Part shown: positions 17,150-28,418 of the stretch, in pieces
Position numbering within the stretch: position 1 is the stretch's first letter
How the letters are laid out: each line of letters opens with the position of its first letter
From: Xylanibacillus composti
Lineage (GTDB): Bacteria; Bacillota; Bacilli; Paenibacillales; K13
Length of the DNA: 64,000 nt
Assembly: GCF_018403685.1 (NCBI RefSeq)
Contig: NZ_BOVK01000011.1
Span: 1-64,000, forward strand
Reading direction: 5' to 3'
Translations under genes and position numbers: made by a program
The notes under the pieces: model-generated
Told to the model about the DNA's origin: nothing
Seen by the model: the letters and a program-made list of their open reading frames with translations, nothing else
Databases searched by the model: none

Positions 17150-18267
17150 TATTTGCCCACTACTTTCTGTCCCGGCTCCAGGCCTTTCACGATTTGGACC
17201 TGCGTAGATGTTTGCAGGCCAACTTCCACATCGACCTCGCGTTTCGTTCCATCCTCTTCCACTACTTGCACATACGTGCGTCCCCCGTAAGTGCGAAGCG
17301 TAGACGGCGGGATGACCACCGCATTCTCCCTGCGATCGGTTACAACCGACACGCTAAGCGGCGTTCCCCGCTGAATTTCTGAAGGCAAGCCCTCGACCGT
17401 CACAAGCAAATAATCGTCTATCGACTCCTGATTTTGCTGATTCGGCGGATTGTACGGGTTATACCGTCCGCCGCCGCTATTGTTGTTGTCCTGGTTTTGA
17501 ACCGGCAAGCGCTGCACGGTGCCCGTGAATGTGCCGTTCGCATTGATGTCGACCGTTGCCGGCAGGCCCGGCGCTATCTTCTTCAGATCCTCTACGCTCA
17601 GCTTCGCCGCTACCGTCAACTGGGTCAAGTCGGCAATCAAGGCGACTTCATCATAGGCTTGAATGGTCTGACCTTTTTGAGCGGAGACCGAAACGATTGT
17701 GCCTGTGAATGGCGCGCGCAGCTTGGCTGCCTCAATATCCTCCCGCAGCTTGACGATATCTTGACGCTCAATCTCGAAATCTATGACAGCTTGCTCATAC
17801 TCTTCCTCTGTCATTTCGTTGCGGTTGCGCAGCGTCTGCTTCATCTCCAGCTCCCGCCGCTTGAACTGCAGCTCCTTCTGTCTAAGCTGATCGGTCAGTT
17901 CCTTGACCTCCAGTTCGGCAATAAGGTCGCCTTCTGTGACTGTATCCCCTGTGCTGACGTATATTTCCTTGATGCGCAATTGTCCGGACAAGGCTGTTTC
18001 AGGGAAAAATACGGTCTCTTCTTTCATGGACATAATCTTGCCAATACCGCTGACTTTCTGCTCCAATGTGCTCGTTGTTACTTCATATTCCGGCTTTTGT
18101 GAGATTCTAGGCGCCGTGATGTTCGGAATTTCCTCCTCCACCGTCTCGTCGGGCAGCAAGGCACAGCCGCTGGCCAACACTGTTGCCGCAGTTAAAACAG
18201 CAGTCGCTCTGATGAGCCGGCCGCGCTTACCCCGAGATAAATTTCCCGTCCACCATTTCGTAAACAT
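17149..18267 (-). CDS. MacA/HlyD-like efflux adaptor lipoprotein
   Basis: This 372-residue adaptor has a lipoprotein-type signal (lipobox VLASGC, Cys about 34). A barrel-sandwich domain split by a coiled coil follows (LRQKELQFKRRELEMKQTLR, then IERQDIVKLREDIEAAK), with the second lipoyl half LRAPFTGTIVSVSAQKGQTI, then a beta-barrel and an MP-proximal domain. A Gly/Asn/Pro insert (about 240-262) interrupts the beta-barrel. Such proteins join MacB-type transporters in Gram-positives, outside the membrane. Its start lies 41 bases inside the preceding ATPase gene. Confidence 0.85.
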   Translation of the reverse strand: MFTKWWTGNLSRGKRGRLIRATAVLTAATVLASGCALLPDETVEEEIPNITAPRISQKPEYEVTTSTLEQKVSGIGKIMSMKEETVFFPETALSGQLRIKEIYVSTGDTVTEGDLIAELEVKELTDQLRQKELQFKRRELEMKQTLRNRNEMTEEEYEQAVIDFEIERQDIVKLREDIEAAKLRAPFTGTIVSVSAQKGQTIQAYDEVALIADLTQLTVAAKLSVEDLKKIAPGLPATVDINANGTFTGTVQRLPVQNQDNNNSGGGRYNPYNPPNQQNQESIDDYLLVTVEGLPSEIQRGTPLSVSVVTDRRENAVVIPPSTLRTYGGRTYVQVVEEDGTKREVDVEVGLQTSTQVQIVKGLEPGQKVVGK

Positions 18268-19060
18268 GATCAGCTACCTCCAATATTGTCGGATCGTGTG
18301 TCGTCATACAGATCGTCATTTGTTCGGTCTGGATGATATCCTGGAACACATTCATGACTTGCGCCCCCATCTGCGAATCCAGCTCTGCCGTGGGCTCATC
18401 CGCCAGAATGAGCGACGGACGGTGAGCAATCGCCTTCGCAATGGCTACGCGTTGCTGTTCGCCCCCGGACATTTCATACGGGCGATGATGCATGCGCTTG
18501 CCGAGACCGACCAGCTCCAGACAGTGCTTCACCCGCTCCTTCCATTGCGATCGGGGCACGCCTGCCATGCGCAAGGACAGCTCCACATTCTCCCATGCGG
18601 ACAAAAGCGGCATCAAGGCAAAGCTTTGGAAGATGAAGCCAATTTCCTTCCGCCGAATCTGAGTGCGCCGATCGTCGCTCCATGTATGGATCGGACGATC
18701 GCGGAAGATGATCTCGCCCTTGGTCGGCAAATCCAGCCCGCCGATCAGATTCAACAGCGTCGTTTTGCCCGAACCCGATCGACCTTTCAGCATAACAAGC
18801 TGCCGCTCCCGCAGCTCCATATGTATTCCCTTAAGCACGTGCAGCTGTTGTCCGCCGACGGGAAAGCTTCGCTCCACGCCCTTCACGAGCAGGATCGGTT
18901 CGCTGCTGGCCGTTGTTGCAGGGGCCGCCGCTGCCTTGACGCTGCTTTCCGCGCTGTCTCCTTCCGCCTCAGCCGTTTCGCCTGCTGCTGCCTGGCCGCC
19001 AACTGCCTGTTCAGCCGGCTGCGCAGCCTTCCCTTTTTTCCAGAACCAGGCCATGGCCAT
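18227..19060 (-). CDS. MacB/LolD-type ABC ATPase with Ala-rich N-terminus
   Basis: First gene of the export-type operon, 277 residues. An Ala/Glu-rich low-complexity stretch (about 10-50) precedes a standard ATPase with Walker A GRSGSGKTT, signature MSGGEQQ, Walker B LILADEPTAELD and H-loop MTTHD. The group powers lipoprotein or peptide export and macrolide efflux. Having two different ATPases with one double-length permease suggests a heterodimeric motor in which each ATPase serves one permease half. No clear promoter pair was found in the 206 bases upstream. Confidence 0.9.
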   Translation of the reverse strand: MAMAWFWKKGKAAQPAEQAVGGQAAAGETAEAEGDSAESSVKAAAAPATTASSEPILLVKGVERSFPVGGQQLHVLKGIHMELRERQLVMLKGRSGSGKTTLLNLIGGLDLPTKGEIIFRDRPIHTWSDDRRTQIRRKEIGFIFQSFALMPLLSAWENVELSLRMAGVPRSQWKERVKHCLELVGLGKRMHHRPYEMSGGEQQRVAIAKAIAHRPSLILADEPTAELDSQMGAQVMNVFQDIIQTEQMTICMTTHDPTILEVADHVYEMVDGKFISG

Positions 19061-19199
19061 TCCCCCCCCCTTGCTTCGTATGTTTAACTGATATATAGAC
19101 GCATTCGAACCCGAAAAGGTTACAAGATTATGAGAAAAAATGAGAATTTCGTCATGCTTCTTGCTTAATCCGCCGTCAATTTCAATGGAATCCGCTTCA

Positions 19200-19235
19200 G
19201 AAACAAAAACAAAGCCGCCGAATGAAGAGCGGCAG
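19200..19235 (-). terminator. terminator of the pyr operon
   Basis: GCCGC (19214-19218) and GCGGC (19229-19233) form the core of a hairpin 34 bases after the pyrE stop. On the minus strand it is followed by the T-rich run TTTGTTTTTGTTT. Confidence 0.7.
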
Positions 19236-19266
19236 CTTCACAGACTATTCTCTGAGAAAGATTCCG

Positions 19267-19899
19267 TTACTTTCCTGTTTCCTCGCGCCAGCGGCTCAGC
19301 ATGTCCAGATCCTCCGATTGAATCTTCCCCGATGCGAGCGCCTCCTGACATAACACCGTATAATTGCTTAGCGTGTGAAGAGGAATGCCTGCATCCGCGA
19401 ATCCTCGTTCCGCCTTCGCAAACTGATACGTAAAGATCGCCACGACTGCGAGCACATTGGCGCCGGCTTCCCGTGCCGCTTCAGCCGCTTTGATTGAGCT
19501 GCCCCCTGTTGAGATCAGATCCTCAATCACGATAGTCTTCTGTCCCGGCTTCAGCAAGCCCTCGATCTGATTTTGCCGACCGTGTCCCTTCGCTTTGTCG
19601 CGAATATAGATCATGGGCAGCCCGAGCTTGTCGGCCACCCACGCGGCATGCGGAATGCCGGCCGTAGCTGTCCCCGCAATGACTTCCGCATCCGGGTAAT
19701 GATCGCGGATAACCTGACAGAAGCCGTCTGCGACAGCGCTGCGCACTTCCGGATAAGAAAGCGTCAGACGATTGTCGCAGTAGATGGGCGATTGGATTCC
19801 CGATGTCCAGGTGAACGGTTCGTTCGGACGAAGATGAACAGCCCCGATATCCAATAAAGAACGGGCAATGGAAGACGACAAAGCAGAAAGTTCTGTCAT
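19267..19899 (-). CDS. pyrE: orotate phosphoribosyltransferase
   Basis: PyrE joins orotate to PRPP to form OMP. The 210-residue protein has the PRPP-binding motif VIVIEDLISTGGSS, the GAVHLRPNEPFTWTSGIQSP N-terminal part of the OPRTase family, and the catalytic-loop segment RDKAKGHG, in which PyrE usually has its loop Lys. Its ATG overlaps the pyrF stop by 4 bases. As the last pyr gene it is followed by an intrinsic terminator. Confidence 0.97.
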   Translation of the reverse strand: MTELSALSSSIARSLLDIGAVHLRPNEPFTWTSGIQSPIYCDNRLTLSYPEVRSAVADGFCQVIRDHYPDAEVIAGTATAGIPHAAWVADKLGLPMIYIRDKAKGHGRQNQIEGLLKPGQKTIVIEDLISTGGSSIKAAEAAREAGANVLAVVAIFTYQFAKAERGFADAGIPLHTLSNYTVLCQEALASGKIQSEDLDMLSRWREETGK

Positions 19900-20663
19900 A
19901 AATGGTTCAACTCCTTCAATATTTGTGCCATCGCGGCCCGCGGGTCCGGCTGGGCCGTAATCGGCCGACCGATAACCATGTAGTCTGAGCCGCCGCCGAG
20001 CGCTTGGGCAGGGGTCATGATGCGCGCCTGATCATCCACGCTGGTTCCTGCCGGGCGAATGCCCGGAGTCACCGTAACGAAGGAAGCCCCGCAGGCCTCC
20101 TTGACCTTTGCCGCCTCCCATGGGGACGAAACGACGCCGTCCAGGCCCGCTTCCTTCGCCAATCTCGCGTAGCGGATAACGGCATCCTCTACCGAGCCGG
20201 GAATGCCGATCTCTTCGTTCATTGTAACGGCATCCGTGCTCGTCAACTGGGTGACGGCAATGACCAGCGGCCGCTCATGGCCTGCGGAATTCGCCGAAGC
20301 AGCCCCTTCCAGCGCCGCTTCCATCATTTTCTTCCCTCCGGCGGCATGCACGTTGATCATGTCCGCTCCGACGACAGCGAGGCTCCTGGCACCGCCTTTG
20401 ACCGTATTGGGGATATCGTGCATCTTCAGATCGACAAAAACCCGATACCCGTCCCGCTTCAACCGTTCTACGAAGGAAGGGCCTTCGGCAAAGTACAGCT
20501 GCATGCCCACCTTCATGTAGCAGGGAATGCCCTTCAGGGCGGAAAGCAGGGCTTCCGCTTCCGATGCGCTTCCGTAGTCGAGCGCTACCATGATGCGGCT
20601 TGCGGCATCGTTTTCCGTCCCGGCGCCTGCTAGGCCCCGAGGTGTTCGGCTAGTATCCGTCAT
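19896..20663 (-). CDS. pyrF: orotidine-5'-phosphate decarboxylase
   Basis: PyrF decarboxylates OMP to UMP. The core begins at IMVALDYGSASEAEALL, and the catalytic Asp-Lys-Asp array is in FVDLKMHDIPNTV; the phosphate loop lies in MVIGRPITAQPDP at the C-terminus. I placed the start at the ATG at 20663 (255 residues), which gives a short N-terminal extension of about 24 residues over the usual length; AAGGAG is 13 bases upstream. A further in-frame extension to 20792 has unlikely composition. Confidence 0.95.
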   Translation of the reverse strand: MTDTSRTPRGLAGAGTENDAASRIMVALDYGSASEAEALLSALKGIPCYMKVGMQLYFAEGPSFVERLKRDGYRVFVDLKMHDIPNTVKGGARSLAVVGADMINVHAAGGKKMMEAALEGAASANSAGHERPLVIAVTQLTSTDAVTMNEEIGIPGSVEDAVIRYARLAKEAGLDGVVSSPWEAAKVKEACGASFVTVTPGIRPAGTSVDDQARIMTPAQALGGGSDYMVIGRPITAQPDPRAAMAQILKELNHL

Positions 20664-20801
20664 TCGTTCCCATCGACTCCTTCCATTCATCCGATTTCGC
20701 CAAGCCAACTCGCACTTATGTAAGGAGTGCCCTACTCCCGGGCCGCTTGCAGCCGACATGCGGCTTCGAGCGGCGCCGCGGAGACAGGGCACCCGCCACG
20801 C

Positions 20802-23800
20802 TTATTGGAATACCGGCATCGGCCGGGTAGAGAAATTGATCGTTTGCAATACGGTGAGCAGAGCATTGACCGTATCCAGCGAAGTCATGCAGACAATGCC
20901 GTTTTCCACCGCCTCCCGGCGAATCCGGAAGCCGTCACGCTGCGGCGTCTTGCCCTTGGTCAGCGTATTCACCACGATTTGCGCGCCGCCTGTGCGGATC
21001 ATATCGAGAATGTTCGGCGAGCCTTCGCTCAGCTTGTTGACGCGCGTCACGAACATGCCCGCTTCCTCCAGCGCCTTCGCTGTGCCGCCTGTTGCGACCA
21101 GCTTGAAGCCCATATTGTAGAAGCCGCGCAAGATGCCGACAGCCTCCTCCTTGTCCTTGTCCGCAACCGTTGCAATTATCGTGCCCGAAGTTGGAATCTT
21201 CATGCCGGCGCCGATTAATCCTTTGTAAAGCGCCTTGGCGTAGCTGGTATCGCGTCCCATAACCTCGCCAGTGGACTTCATCTCCGGTCCGAGCGTTGTA
21301 TCCACTCGACGCAGCTTGGCGAAGGAGAACACGGGAACCTTCACGGATACGTATGAATCCTCCCGCCACAGCCCTTCGCTGTAACCGAGATCCTTCAGCT
21401 TCTGGCCCAGAATCAAGCGGGTGGCGACATTCGCCATCGGCACATTCGTCACCTTGCTCAAGAACGGTACGGTACGGGACGAGCGCGGATTCACCTCGAT
21501 CACGTATGCCTGTCCCTGGAATACAACGAATTGGATATTCACCAAACCGACCGTTTTCAGCTTCTTTGCAATATCGATCGTTATATTCACGATCTGTTCC
21601 TTGATTTCTGGCGAAATCGACTGCGGCGGATAGACCGCAATCGAGTCGCCGGAATGGACGCCTGCACGCTCTACGTGCTCCATGATGCCCGGAATCAGGA
21701 CAGTCTCGCCGTCGCAGATGGCATCGACCTCCAGCTCCTTGCCGAGCATATAACGGTCGATCAGCACCGGATGCTCCGGGTTGATCTTGACCGCCTGCTC
21801 CATGTAGTTCAGCAGCTCTTCGTCAGAGTATACAATTTCCATCGCGCGCCCGCCAAGCACATAGGATGGGCGAACGAGCACCGGATAGCCCAGCTTGCTG
21901 GCAGTGCCTACTGCCTCGTCTACACTGGTCACGGTGCTTCCCGGCGGCTGGGCGATATTCAGGCTGCTCAGCAGCGCTTCAAATTTCTTGCGGTCCTCCG
22001 CCTGGTCAATGCTCTCCAGGCTGGTGCCAAGAATCGTAACGCCTGCGTTGGCAAGCGGGGCCGCCAGGTTGATCGCAGTTTGGCCGCCGAACTGGACAAT
22101 GACGCCGATCGGCTGCTCCTGCTCGATAATGTTCATCACATCTTCAAAGAACAGCGGCTCGAAATACAGGCGGTCCGACGTATTGAAGTCGGTCGAAACC
22201 GTCTCCGGATTGTTGTTCACGATGATAGCTTCGTAGCCAGCATCCTGAATCGCCCACACCGCATGCACGGTGGAGTAATCGAACTCGATCCCCTGCCCGA
22301 TGCGAATCGGTCCCGATCCTAGAACGAGCACCTTCTTCTTCTCGGTCTCCTGCACCTCATTCTCTGTTTCATAAGTCGAATAGTAGTACGGTGTCGACGC
22401 TTCGAACTCGGCCGCGCAGGTGTCAACCATCTTGTAAACCGGTTTGATGTCGTATCCCAGCCGCGTGCTGCGCACTGCAAGCTCTGTCGTAAGCGAAAGG
22501 TCCGCATTCGCGGCTTGGCGAATTTCGGCAATCGCTCTGTCCGTGAACCCTTTGCGCTTCGCCTCCAACAGCACCTCAGCAGCAAGCGTTGGCGCAAGCA
22601 GCTGCTCTTCGAAACGGATCATGCCTTCAAACTTGTGAAGGAACCACCAGTCAATTTTCGTGATTTCATACAGCTGAGGCACGCTGTAGCCGCGGCGGAA
22701 CGCTTCCGCGAGCAGGAACAACCGCTCGTCATCCGCTTTCGCCAACCGGGCTTCCAACGTCTCCCGGTCCAATTCCTCCGTGCCTTTCAAATACAAGCGG
22801 TGCACGCCGATTTCCAATGAGCGAATCGCCTTGTGAATCGATTCTTCAAACGTGCGGCCGATCGCCATCACTTCCCCGGTCGCTTTCATCTGGGTACCCA
22901 GCTTGCGGTTGGCGGAAGTGAATTTATCGAATGGCCAGCGCGGAATTTTGCTGACAATATAGTCAAGTGTAGGCTCGAACATCGCATAGGTTTGGCCGGT
23001 TACCGGATTGATCAACTCATCGAGCGTATACCCGATTGCAATCTTCGCGGCCATCTTCGCGATCGGATAGCCGGTAGCCTTCGATGCCAATGCCGAGGAA
23101 CGGCTGACCCGCGGGTTCACTTCGATGACATAATATTGGAAACTTTGCGGATCGAGCGCCAGCTGCACATTGCAGCCGCCCTCGATCTTGAGCGCGCTGA
23201 TAATATCAAGCGAAGCGGTGCGCAGCATCTGGTACTCGCGATCTGACAACGTCTGGCTTGGAGCCACCACGATGCTGTCGCCGGTATGCACGCCGACCGG
23301 ATCGATATTCTCCATGTTGCACACCACAATACAGTTGTCGTTCGCATCCCGCATAACTTCGTATTCAATCTCTTTCATGCCTGCAATGCTCTTCTCAACC
23401 AGACATTGGCCGATCGGGCTGTAGCGAATGCCGGAGGATACGAATTCAATCAATTCCTCCTCATTTTGCGCAATGCCGCCGCCTGTGCCGCCAAGCGTGT
23501 AAGCCGGGCGAATGATAATCGGATAGCCGATCTCGCGCGCGAATTCCACTGCCTCCGGTACGGTCGTTACAATCGTGCTTTCCGGTATCGGCTGGTTCAG
23601 CTCGTTCATCAAGTCGCGGAACAAATCGCGGTCTTCCGCTTTTTCAATCGCGTCGAGCTGTGTCCCGAGAAGCTTCACATTCTCGCGCTCCAGCACGCCG
23701 GCCTTCGCCAGCTCCACCGCCATGTTCAGTCCAGTTTGACCGCCAAGCGTAGGCAGCAAGCCGTCCGGACGCTCCTGGCGAATAACCTGAGTGACAAAAT

Positions 23801-24014
23801 CGAGCGAGATCGGTTCAATGTATACTTTGTCCGCGATGTTCGTATCCGTCATAATGGTAGCCGGATTGCTGTTGATCAGGACGACCTCGATTCCTTCTTC
23901 CTTCAAGGCCTGGCACGCTTGGGTGCCCGCATAATCGAACTCGGCCGCCTGGCCGATGACAATCGGACCGGAGCCAATCACGAGAATTTTTTTCAGGCTG
24001 TTATTTTTGGGCAT
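20802..24014 (-). CDS. carB: carbamoyl-phosphate synthase large subunit
   Basis: CarB makes carbamoyl phosphate from bicarbonate, two ATP and ammonia delivered by CarA. The protein of 1070 residues has two homologous ATP-grasp halves, each opening with the dinucleotide-like motif ([20 protein letters not shown] and [20 protein letters not shown]), and a C-terminal MGS allosteric domain ([30 protein letters not shown]) that usually binds UMP. GGAAGGAG lies before the ATG at 24014, which overlaps the carA stop by 14 bases. No pyrK or pyrD follows it, unlike in Bacillus. Confidence 0.98.
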   Translation of the reverse strand: MPKNNSLKKILVIGSGPIVIGQAAEFDYAGTQACQALKEEGIEVVLINSNPATIMTDTNIADKVYIEPISLDFVTQVIRQERPDGLLPTLGGQTGLNMAVELAKAGVLERENVKLLGTQLDAIEKAEDRDLFRDLMNELNQPIPESTIVTTVPEAVEFAREIGYPIIIRPAYTLGGTGGGIAQNEEELIEFVSSGIRYSPIGQCLVEKSIAGMKEIEYEVMRDANDNCIVVCNMENIDPVGVHTGDSIVVAPSQTLSDREYQMLRTASLDIISALKIEGGCNVQLALDPQSFQYYVIEVNPRVSRSSALASKATGYPIAKMAAKIAIGYTLDELINPVTGQTYAMFEPTLDYIVSKIPRWPFDKFTSANRKLGTQMKATGEVMAIGRTFEESIHKAIRSLEIGVHRLYLKGTEELDRETLEARLAKADDERLFLLAEAFRRGYSVPQLYEITKIDWWFLHKFEGMIRFEEQLLAPTLAAEVLLEAKRKGFTDRAIAEIRQAANADLSLTTELAVRSTRLGYDIKPVYKMVDTCAAEFEASTPYYYSTYETENEVQETEKKKVLVLGSGPIRIGQGIEFDYSTVHAVWAIQDAGYEAIIVNNNPETVSTDFNTSDRLYFEPLFFEDVMNIIEQEQPIGVIVQFGGQTAINLAAPLANAGVTILGTSLESIDQAEDRKKFEALLSSLNIAQPPGSTVTSVDEAVGTASKLGYPVLVRPSYVLGGRAMEIVYSDEELLNYMEQAVKINPEHPVLIDRYMLGKELEVDAICDGETVLIPGIMEHVERAGVHSGDSIAVYPPQSISPEIKEQIVNITIDIAKKLKTVGLVNIQFVVFQGQAYVIEVNPRSSRTVPFLSKVTNVPMANVATRLILGQKLKDLGYSEGLWREDSYVSVKVPVFSFAKLRRVDTTLGPEMKSTGEVMGRDTSYAKALYKGLIGAGMKIPTSGTIIATVADKDKEEAVGILRGFYNMGFKLVATGGTAKALEEAGMFVTRVNKLSEGSPNILDMIRTGGAQIVVNTLTKGKTPQRDGFRIRREAVENGIVCMTSLDTVNALLTVLQTINFSTRPMPVFQ

Positions 24015-25164
24015 ATTCAAGCTCTCCTTCCCTTGAACGTTTCGCTTGCGCCGCTTCGGCAAAAACCGCTTGGCGGGCTGTGGCCGGATGGTCGCGCTTG
24101 TGGGTGCGAATCATTTCCAGAAACTCATCGAACAAATAGCTCGAATCGAACGGTCCGGGAGCCGCTTCCGGATGGTATTGCACGGAGAAGGCTGGCAGCG
24201 TTTTATGCTTTAGCCCCTCGATTGTCTTGTCGTTGTTGTTGATATGCGTTATCTTCAGATCGGTCTTTTCTACGGAAGCCTCCAGCACCGTGTAGCCGTG
24301 GTTCTGGGAGGTGATGTAGCAGCGTCCGCTTTCCAGATCCAGAACTGGGTGGTTGCCGCCGCGATGGCCGAACTTCAGCTTTTCCGTATCGGCGCCGCAA
24401 GCCAGCGCGAACAGCTGGTGTCCGAGGCAGATGCCGAAGATCGGAAATTCGCCCAGCAGCTGGCGAATCATCTCGACAGCGTGCGGCACATCCTTCGGGT
24501 CGCCAGGGCCATTGGACAGCAGTATGCCATCCGGGCGAAGGCGTCGAATCTGGTCTGCATCTGTGTCGTGCGGCACAACCACGACGTCGCACCCGCGCTT
24601 CGTCAAGTCGCGAAGGATACCGCTCTTCGATCCGAAGTCGACGAGAACAATCCGCTCCTGTCTGCCGGAAACGGCGAATACCGATTTCGTCGAAACCCGG
24701 CTTACCTGGTCACGCAGCAAAGCAGAACCTGTCAGCCTTTCCTGCAGCGCTTCAATCGGATCGTTCGCGGTTGTCAAGATGCCCTTCATCGTTCCGTGAT
24801 GGCGGATTTTGCGGGTCAGCATGCGCGTGTCCACGCCGCTGATTCCCGGAATGCCGTATTCCTTCAACAGCGCATCCAGCGTATATTCCGCACGCCAGTT
24901 GCTTGGCAGCTCTTCGTGCTCGCGGACAACAAAGCCGTGAATGTACGGGCGGATCGCTTCGAAATCATCGCGTGCGATCCCGTAGTTGCCGATCAAGGGA
25001 TAGGTCATCGTCACGATTTGGCCGCAGTAGGAAGGATCGGACAATACTTCCTGATAGCCGGTAATTCCTGTATTAAAAACGACTTCACCAGTCGATTCCT
25101 GTTCACTGCCGAATGCTTTGCCCGTAAATAATGTTCCGTCTTCTAATAGCAGTCTTGCCTGCAT
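24001..25164 (-). CDS. carA: carbamoyl-phosphate synthase small subunit
   Basis: The 387-residue glutaminase subunit releases ammonia from glutamine for CarB. The N-terminal CPSase domain ([18 protein letters not shown]) leads to a class I glutamine amidotransferase with catalytic Cys246 in FGICLGHQ and the His331/Glu333 pair in [11 protein letters not shown]. The ATG at 25164 is preceded by AGGAGTG. It lies 11 bases after pyrC in the pyr operon, so it serves pyrimidine and probably also arginine needs unless a second copy exists. Confidence 0.97.
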   Translation of the reverse strand: MQARLLLEDGTLFTGKAFGSEQESTGEVVFNTGITGYQEVLSDPSYCGQIVTMTYPLIGNYGIARDDFEAIRPYIHGFVVREHEELPSNWRAEYTLDALLKEYGIPGISGVDTRMLTRKIRHHGTMKGILTTANDPIEALQERLTGSALLRDQVSRVSTKSVFAVSGRQERIVLVDFGSKSGILRDLTKRGCDVVVVPHDTDADQIRRLRPDGILLSNGPGDPKDVPHAVEMIRQLLGEFPIFGICLGHQLFALACGADTEKLKFGHRGGNHPVLDLESGRCYITSQNHGYTVLEASVEKTDLKITHINNNDKTIEGLKHKTLPAFSVQYHPEAAPGPFDSSYLFDEFLEMIRTHKRDHPATARQAVFAEAAQAKRSREGELEYAQK

Positions 25165-25175
25165 GCTTCTCACTC

Positions 25176-26468
25176 CTATTCGTTGGATTCCCGCCATACT
25201 ACTTTGCCGTCTACCATTGTCCAAACCGGCCAGCCGTTCAGCTTCCAGCCGGTGAAGGGGGTGTTTCTTCCCTTCGAGGCGAACAGCTCCGGATTCACTT
25301 CGCGCTCAACATCCAGATCAATGATTGTCACGTCAGCCGCTGCTCCCGGCTTCAGTCTGCCTGCGTGCAGGCCGAATGCATCCGCCGGCTTCACGGTCAT
25401 GCGATCCAGCAAGAACCCTAGCGTCCAGCGTCCGCTCTTCACAAATTTCGTATACAGCAGCGGGAAGGCTGTTTCCAATCCGACGATGCCGAACGGGGCA
25501 AGATCCATGCCTTTTGCCTTCTCTTCCTCGCTGTGCGGAGCATGGTCGGTAACGATCATGTCGATCGTGCCGTCCTCCAGCGCTTCAATCATCGCTTTGA
25601 CATCCCGCGGCGAGCGCAGCGGCGGATTCATCTTCCAGTTCGCATCCATGCCCGGTATGTCCTCATCAGACAGCAACAGATGGTGCGGACACACTTCTGC
25701 GGTCACTTTAACGCCCACTTGCTTCGCTTGACGGATCAGCCGCACCGATTGCTCGGTGCTGACATGGCACACATGGTAGTGAACGCCAGTTGCTTCCGCC
25801 AGCAGCACATCGCGTCCGACATGAATCGCTTCGGATTCGTTCGGAATGCCTTTCAGCCCGTGCTTCCGGGCGAAAGCCCCGTCTGTTACGGAGGCGCCCT
25901 CCACTAGCGTATCGTCCTCGCAGTGCGCAACGATCGGGAGCCCCAGGCTGGCTGCCAGCCTCATGGCGTCCTTCATCATTTGCGCATTTTGAACGCCAAC
26001 GCCGTCATCCGTAAAGCCGATCGCTCCTGCCTGCTTCAGAGCGGAGAAATCGGTCAGCTCGCGACCGAGCTCATTTTTTGTAATGCATCCATAAGACAGC
26101 ACCTTGGCCAATCCTGCCGCTTTCGCTTGGGAGTAGACGAACTCCAGCGTCTCCGGCTTGTCAATCACCGGTCTGGTATTCGGCATGCAGGCGATCGTCG
26201 TGAAGCCGCCTTTGACCGCCGACCTGGCTCCTGTTGCAATGGTTTCCTTATGCTCGAAGCCCGGCTCGCGCAAATGCACATGCATGTCGATCAGCCCCGC
26301 CGTCACAAGCTTGCCTGCCGCCTCTGTCACTTCATGGCCAGCCGTATCAGGCAGATCGCTTTCCGCCACAATGCGCGACACCTTGCCGTTATCGATGAAG
26401 ACATGCTGTTTCGTTATTTGTTTGCTTTCAGGGTCGTACACGTTCCCGTTCAAAATCCAGTGCCCCAT
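25176..26468 (-). CDS. pyrC: dihydroorotase
   Basis: PyrC closes carbamoyl-aspartate to dihydroorotate. The 430-residue protein is the class I amidohydrolase type, with the zinc motif DMHVHLREPGFEHKETI (H63, H65), further His ligands in IVAHCEDD and HVCHVST, and the catalytic Asp in IVTDHAPHS. The ATG at 26468 directly follows AGGAGGTACGGC. It is the third gene of the operon, 72 bases after pyrB. Confidence 0.97.
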   Translation of the reverse strand: MGHWILNGNVYDPESKQITKQHVFIDNGKVSRIVAESDLPDTAGHEVTEAAGKLVTAGLIDMHVHLREPGFEHKETIATGARSAVKGGFTTIACMPNTRPVIDKPETLEFVYSQAKAAGLAKVLSYGCITKNELGRELTDFSALKQAGAIGFTDDGVGVQNAQMMKDAMRLAASLGLPIVAHCEDDTLVEGASVTDGAFARKHGLKGIPNESEAIHVGRDVLLAEATGVHYHVCHVSTEQSVRLIRQAKQVGVKVTAEVCPHHLLLSDEDIPGMDANWKMNPPLRSPRDVKAMIEALEDGTIDMIVTDHAPHSEEEKAKGMDLAPFGIVGLETAFPLLYTKFVKSGRWTLGFLLDRMTVKPADAFGLHAGRLKPGAAADVTIIDLDVEREVNPELFASKGRNTPFTGWKLNGWPVWTMVDGKVVWRESNE

Positions 26469-26540
26469 GCCGTACCTCCTGTACTTGGTATTAGTATGAT
26501 AAACGCCCACCAAATGCGCTTGTTCCAGCCATGAGTTTCG

Positions 26541-27443
26541 TCAAGTTAAGGCTCTTTCGATAACAGCCATCCGAATGGGAACCCCGTTCGCGATCTGTTC
26601 GAAGATCCGCGATTGCGGATGCTCTACAACGGAATCGTCAATTTCTACTCCCCGATTCACTGGCGCGGGATGCATGATAAGCGCATGCGGCTGAAGTCGC
26701 CCGGCGCGCTCCTCTGTCAGACCATAGTGCTCGCGGTACGCTTCCGCCGAGGTAATCATGCCGGACTCGTGCCGCTCCAGCTGTACCCGCAGCATCATCA
26801 CGACGTCCGCTCTGAGCGCTTCGTCTATGCTGACATACGGAGCGTATTCGGCCAGTTCCGGCGCCTGCATATTGTCCGGCGCGCAAAACTTCACGCTTGC
26901 ACCGAGCGTCCGCAGCGCCCATAAGTTGGAGCGGGCGACTCTGCTGTGCTTGATATCGCCGATAATCGAAACGGTCAATCCCTGCAGATGGCCGAAGTGC
27001 TTGCGCATCGTATAGAGATCCAGCAGCGCCTGCGTCGGATGCTCGTTGTTGCCATCACCCGCATTAATAAGCGGCACCTTGATCTTGGCGGCCAGTTCCG
27101 GCAGGACCCCCGACGGCTTGAGCCGGATGATGCCTGCATCGATGCCCATCGATTCGAGCGTCTTGACGGTATCGTAGATCGATTCTCCCTTTTGCACGCT
27201 GGATACGGCGGCCGAGAAGTTCAGCACTTCCGCCCCCAGGCGCTTTTCGGCCACTTCGAAGGAAAAACGGGTTCTCGTGCTGTTCTCAAAGAACATATTG
27301 GCCACAAATCGGTCCCGGCACAGGTTCGATACCTTCACCGGATGTTCTTCCCAGTAAGCGGCCCTGTCCAGAATCGCGCTTATCTCTGCAGCGCTTAAGT
27401 TTCTCAGCCCCAGCAGGTGGCGATCGGACGCTGTTTTCATCAT
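26541..27443 (-). CDS. pyrB: aspartate carbamoyltransferase catalytic subunit
   Basis: PyrB condenses aspartate with carbamoyl phosphate. About 300 residues, with the carbamoyl-phosphate site FFENSTRTRFSFEVAEKRLG, the HPTQALLDLYTM motif and the aspartate-site MLRVQLERHE. No regulatory pyrI is present, as is normal in Firmicutes. GGAAGGAG suits the ATG at 27443; ATGs at 27449 and 27440 are also possible. It begins 3 bases past the pyrR stop. Confidence 0.97.
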   Translation of the reverse strand: MMKTASDRHLLGLRNLSAAEISAILDRAAYWEEHPVKVSNLCRDRFVANMFFENSTRTRFSFEVAEKRLGAEVLNFSAAVSSVQKGESIYDTVKTLESMGIDAGIIRLKPSGVLPELAAKIKVPLINAGDGNNEHPTQALLDLYTMRKHFGHLQGLTVSIIGDIKHSRVARSNLWALRTLGASVKFCAPDNMQAPELAEYAPYVSIDEALRADVVMMLRVQLERHESGMITSAEAYREHYGLTEERAGRLQPHALIMHPAPVNRGVEIDDSVVEHPQSRIFEQIANGVPIRMAVIERALT

Positions 27444-27445
27444 GG

Positions 27446-28238
<793 letters not shown>

Positions 28239-28244
28239 AAGAGA

Positions 28245-28273
28245 ATTATGCCACTTTCGACAAAAGAAGTCAA
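28245..28273 (-). promoter_or_regulatory. sigma-A promoter of the pyr operon
   Basis: On the minus strand TTGACT (28268-28273) and CATAAT (28245-28250) are separated by exactly 17 bases. The start point would be near 28238, which places the PyrR leader directly behind it. Confidence 0.85.
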
Positions 28274-28418
28274 CTTCTTTTTTCTGCGCAAAGATCGCGT
28301 GTCAGCCAGGCATTGGATATGGTAAGATGAACTTGGCCGACGGTCGCTATCATGCGCGAAAGCGATCCGCAACGGCCGCGCAACAAGCGCGGGAAGAGAA
28401 CAAATGAGGTGTTTAAAT

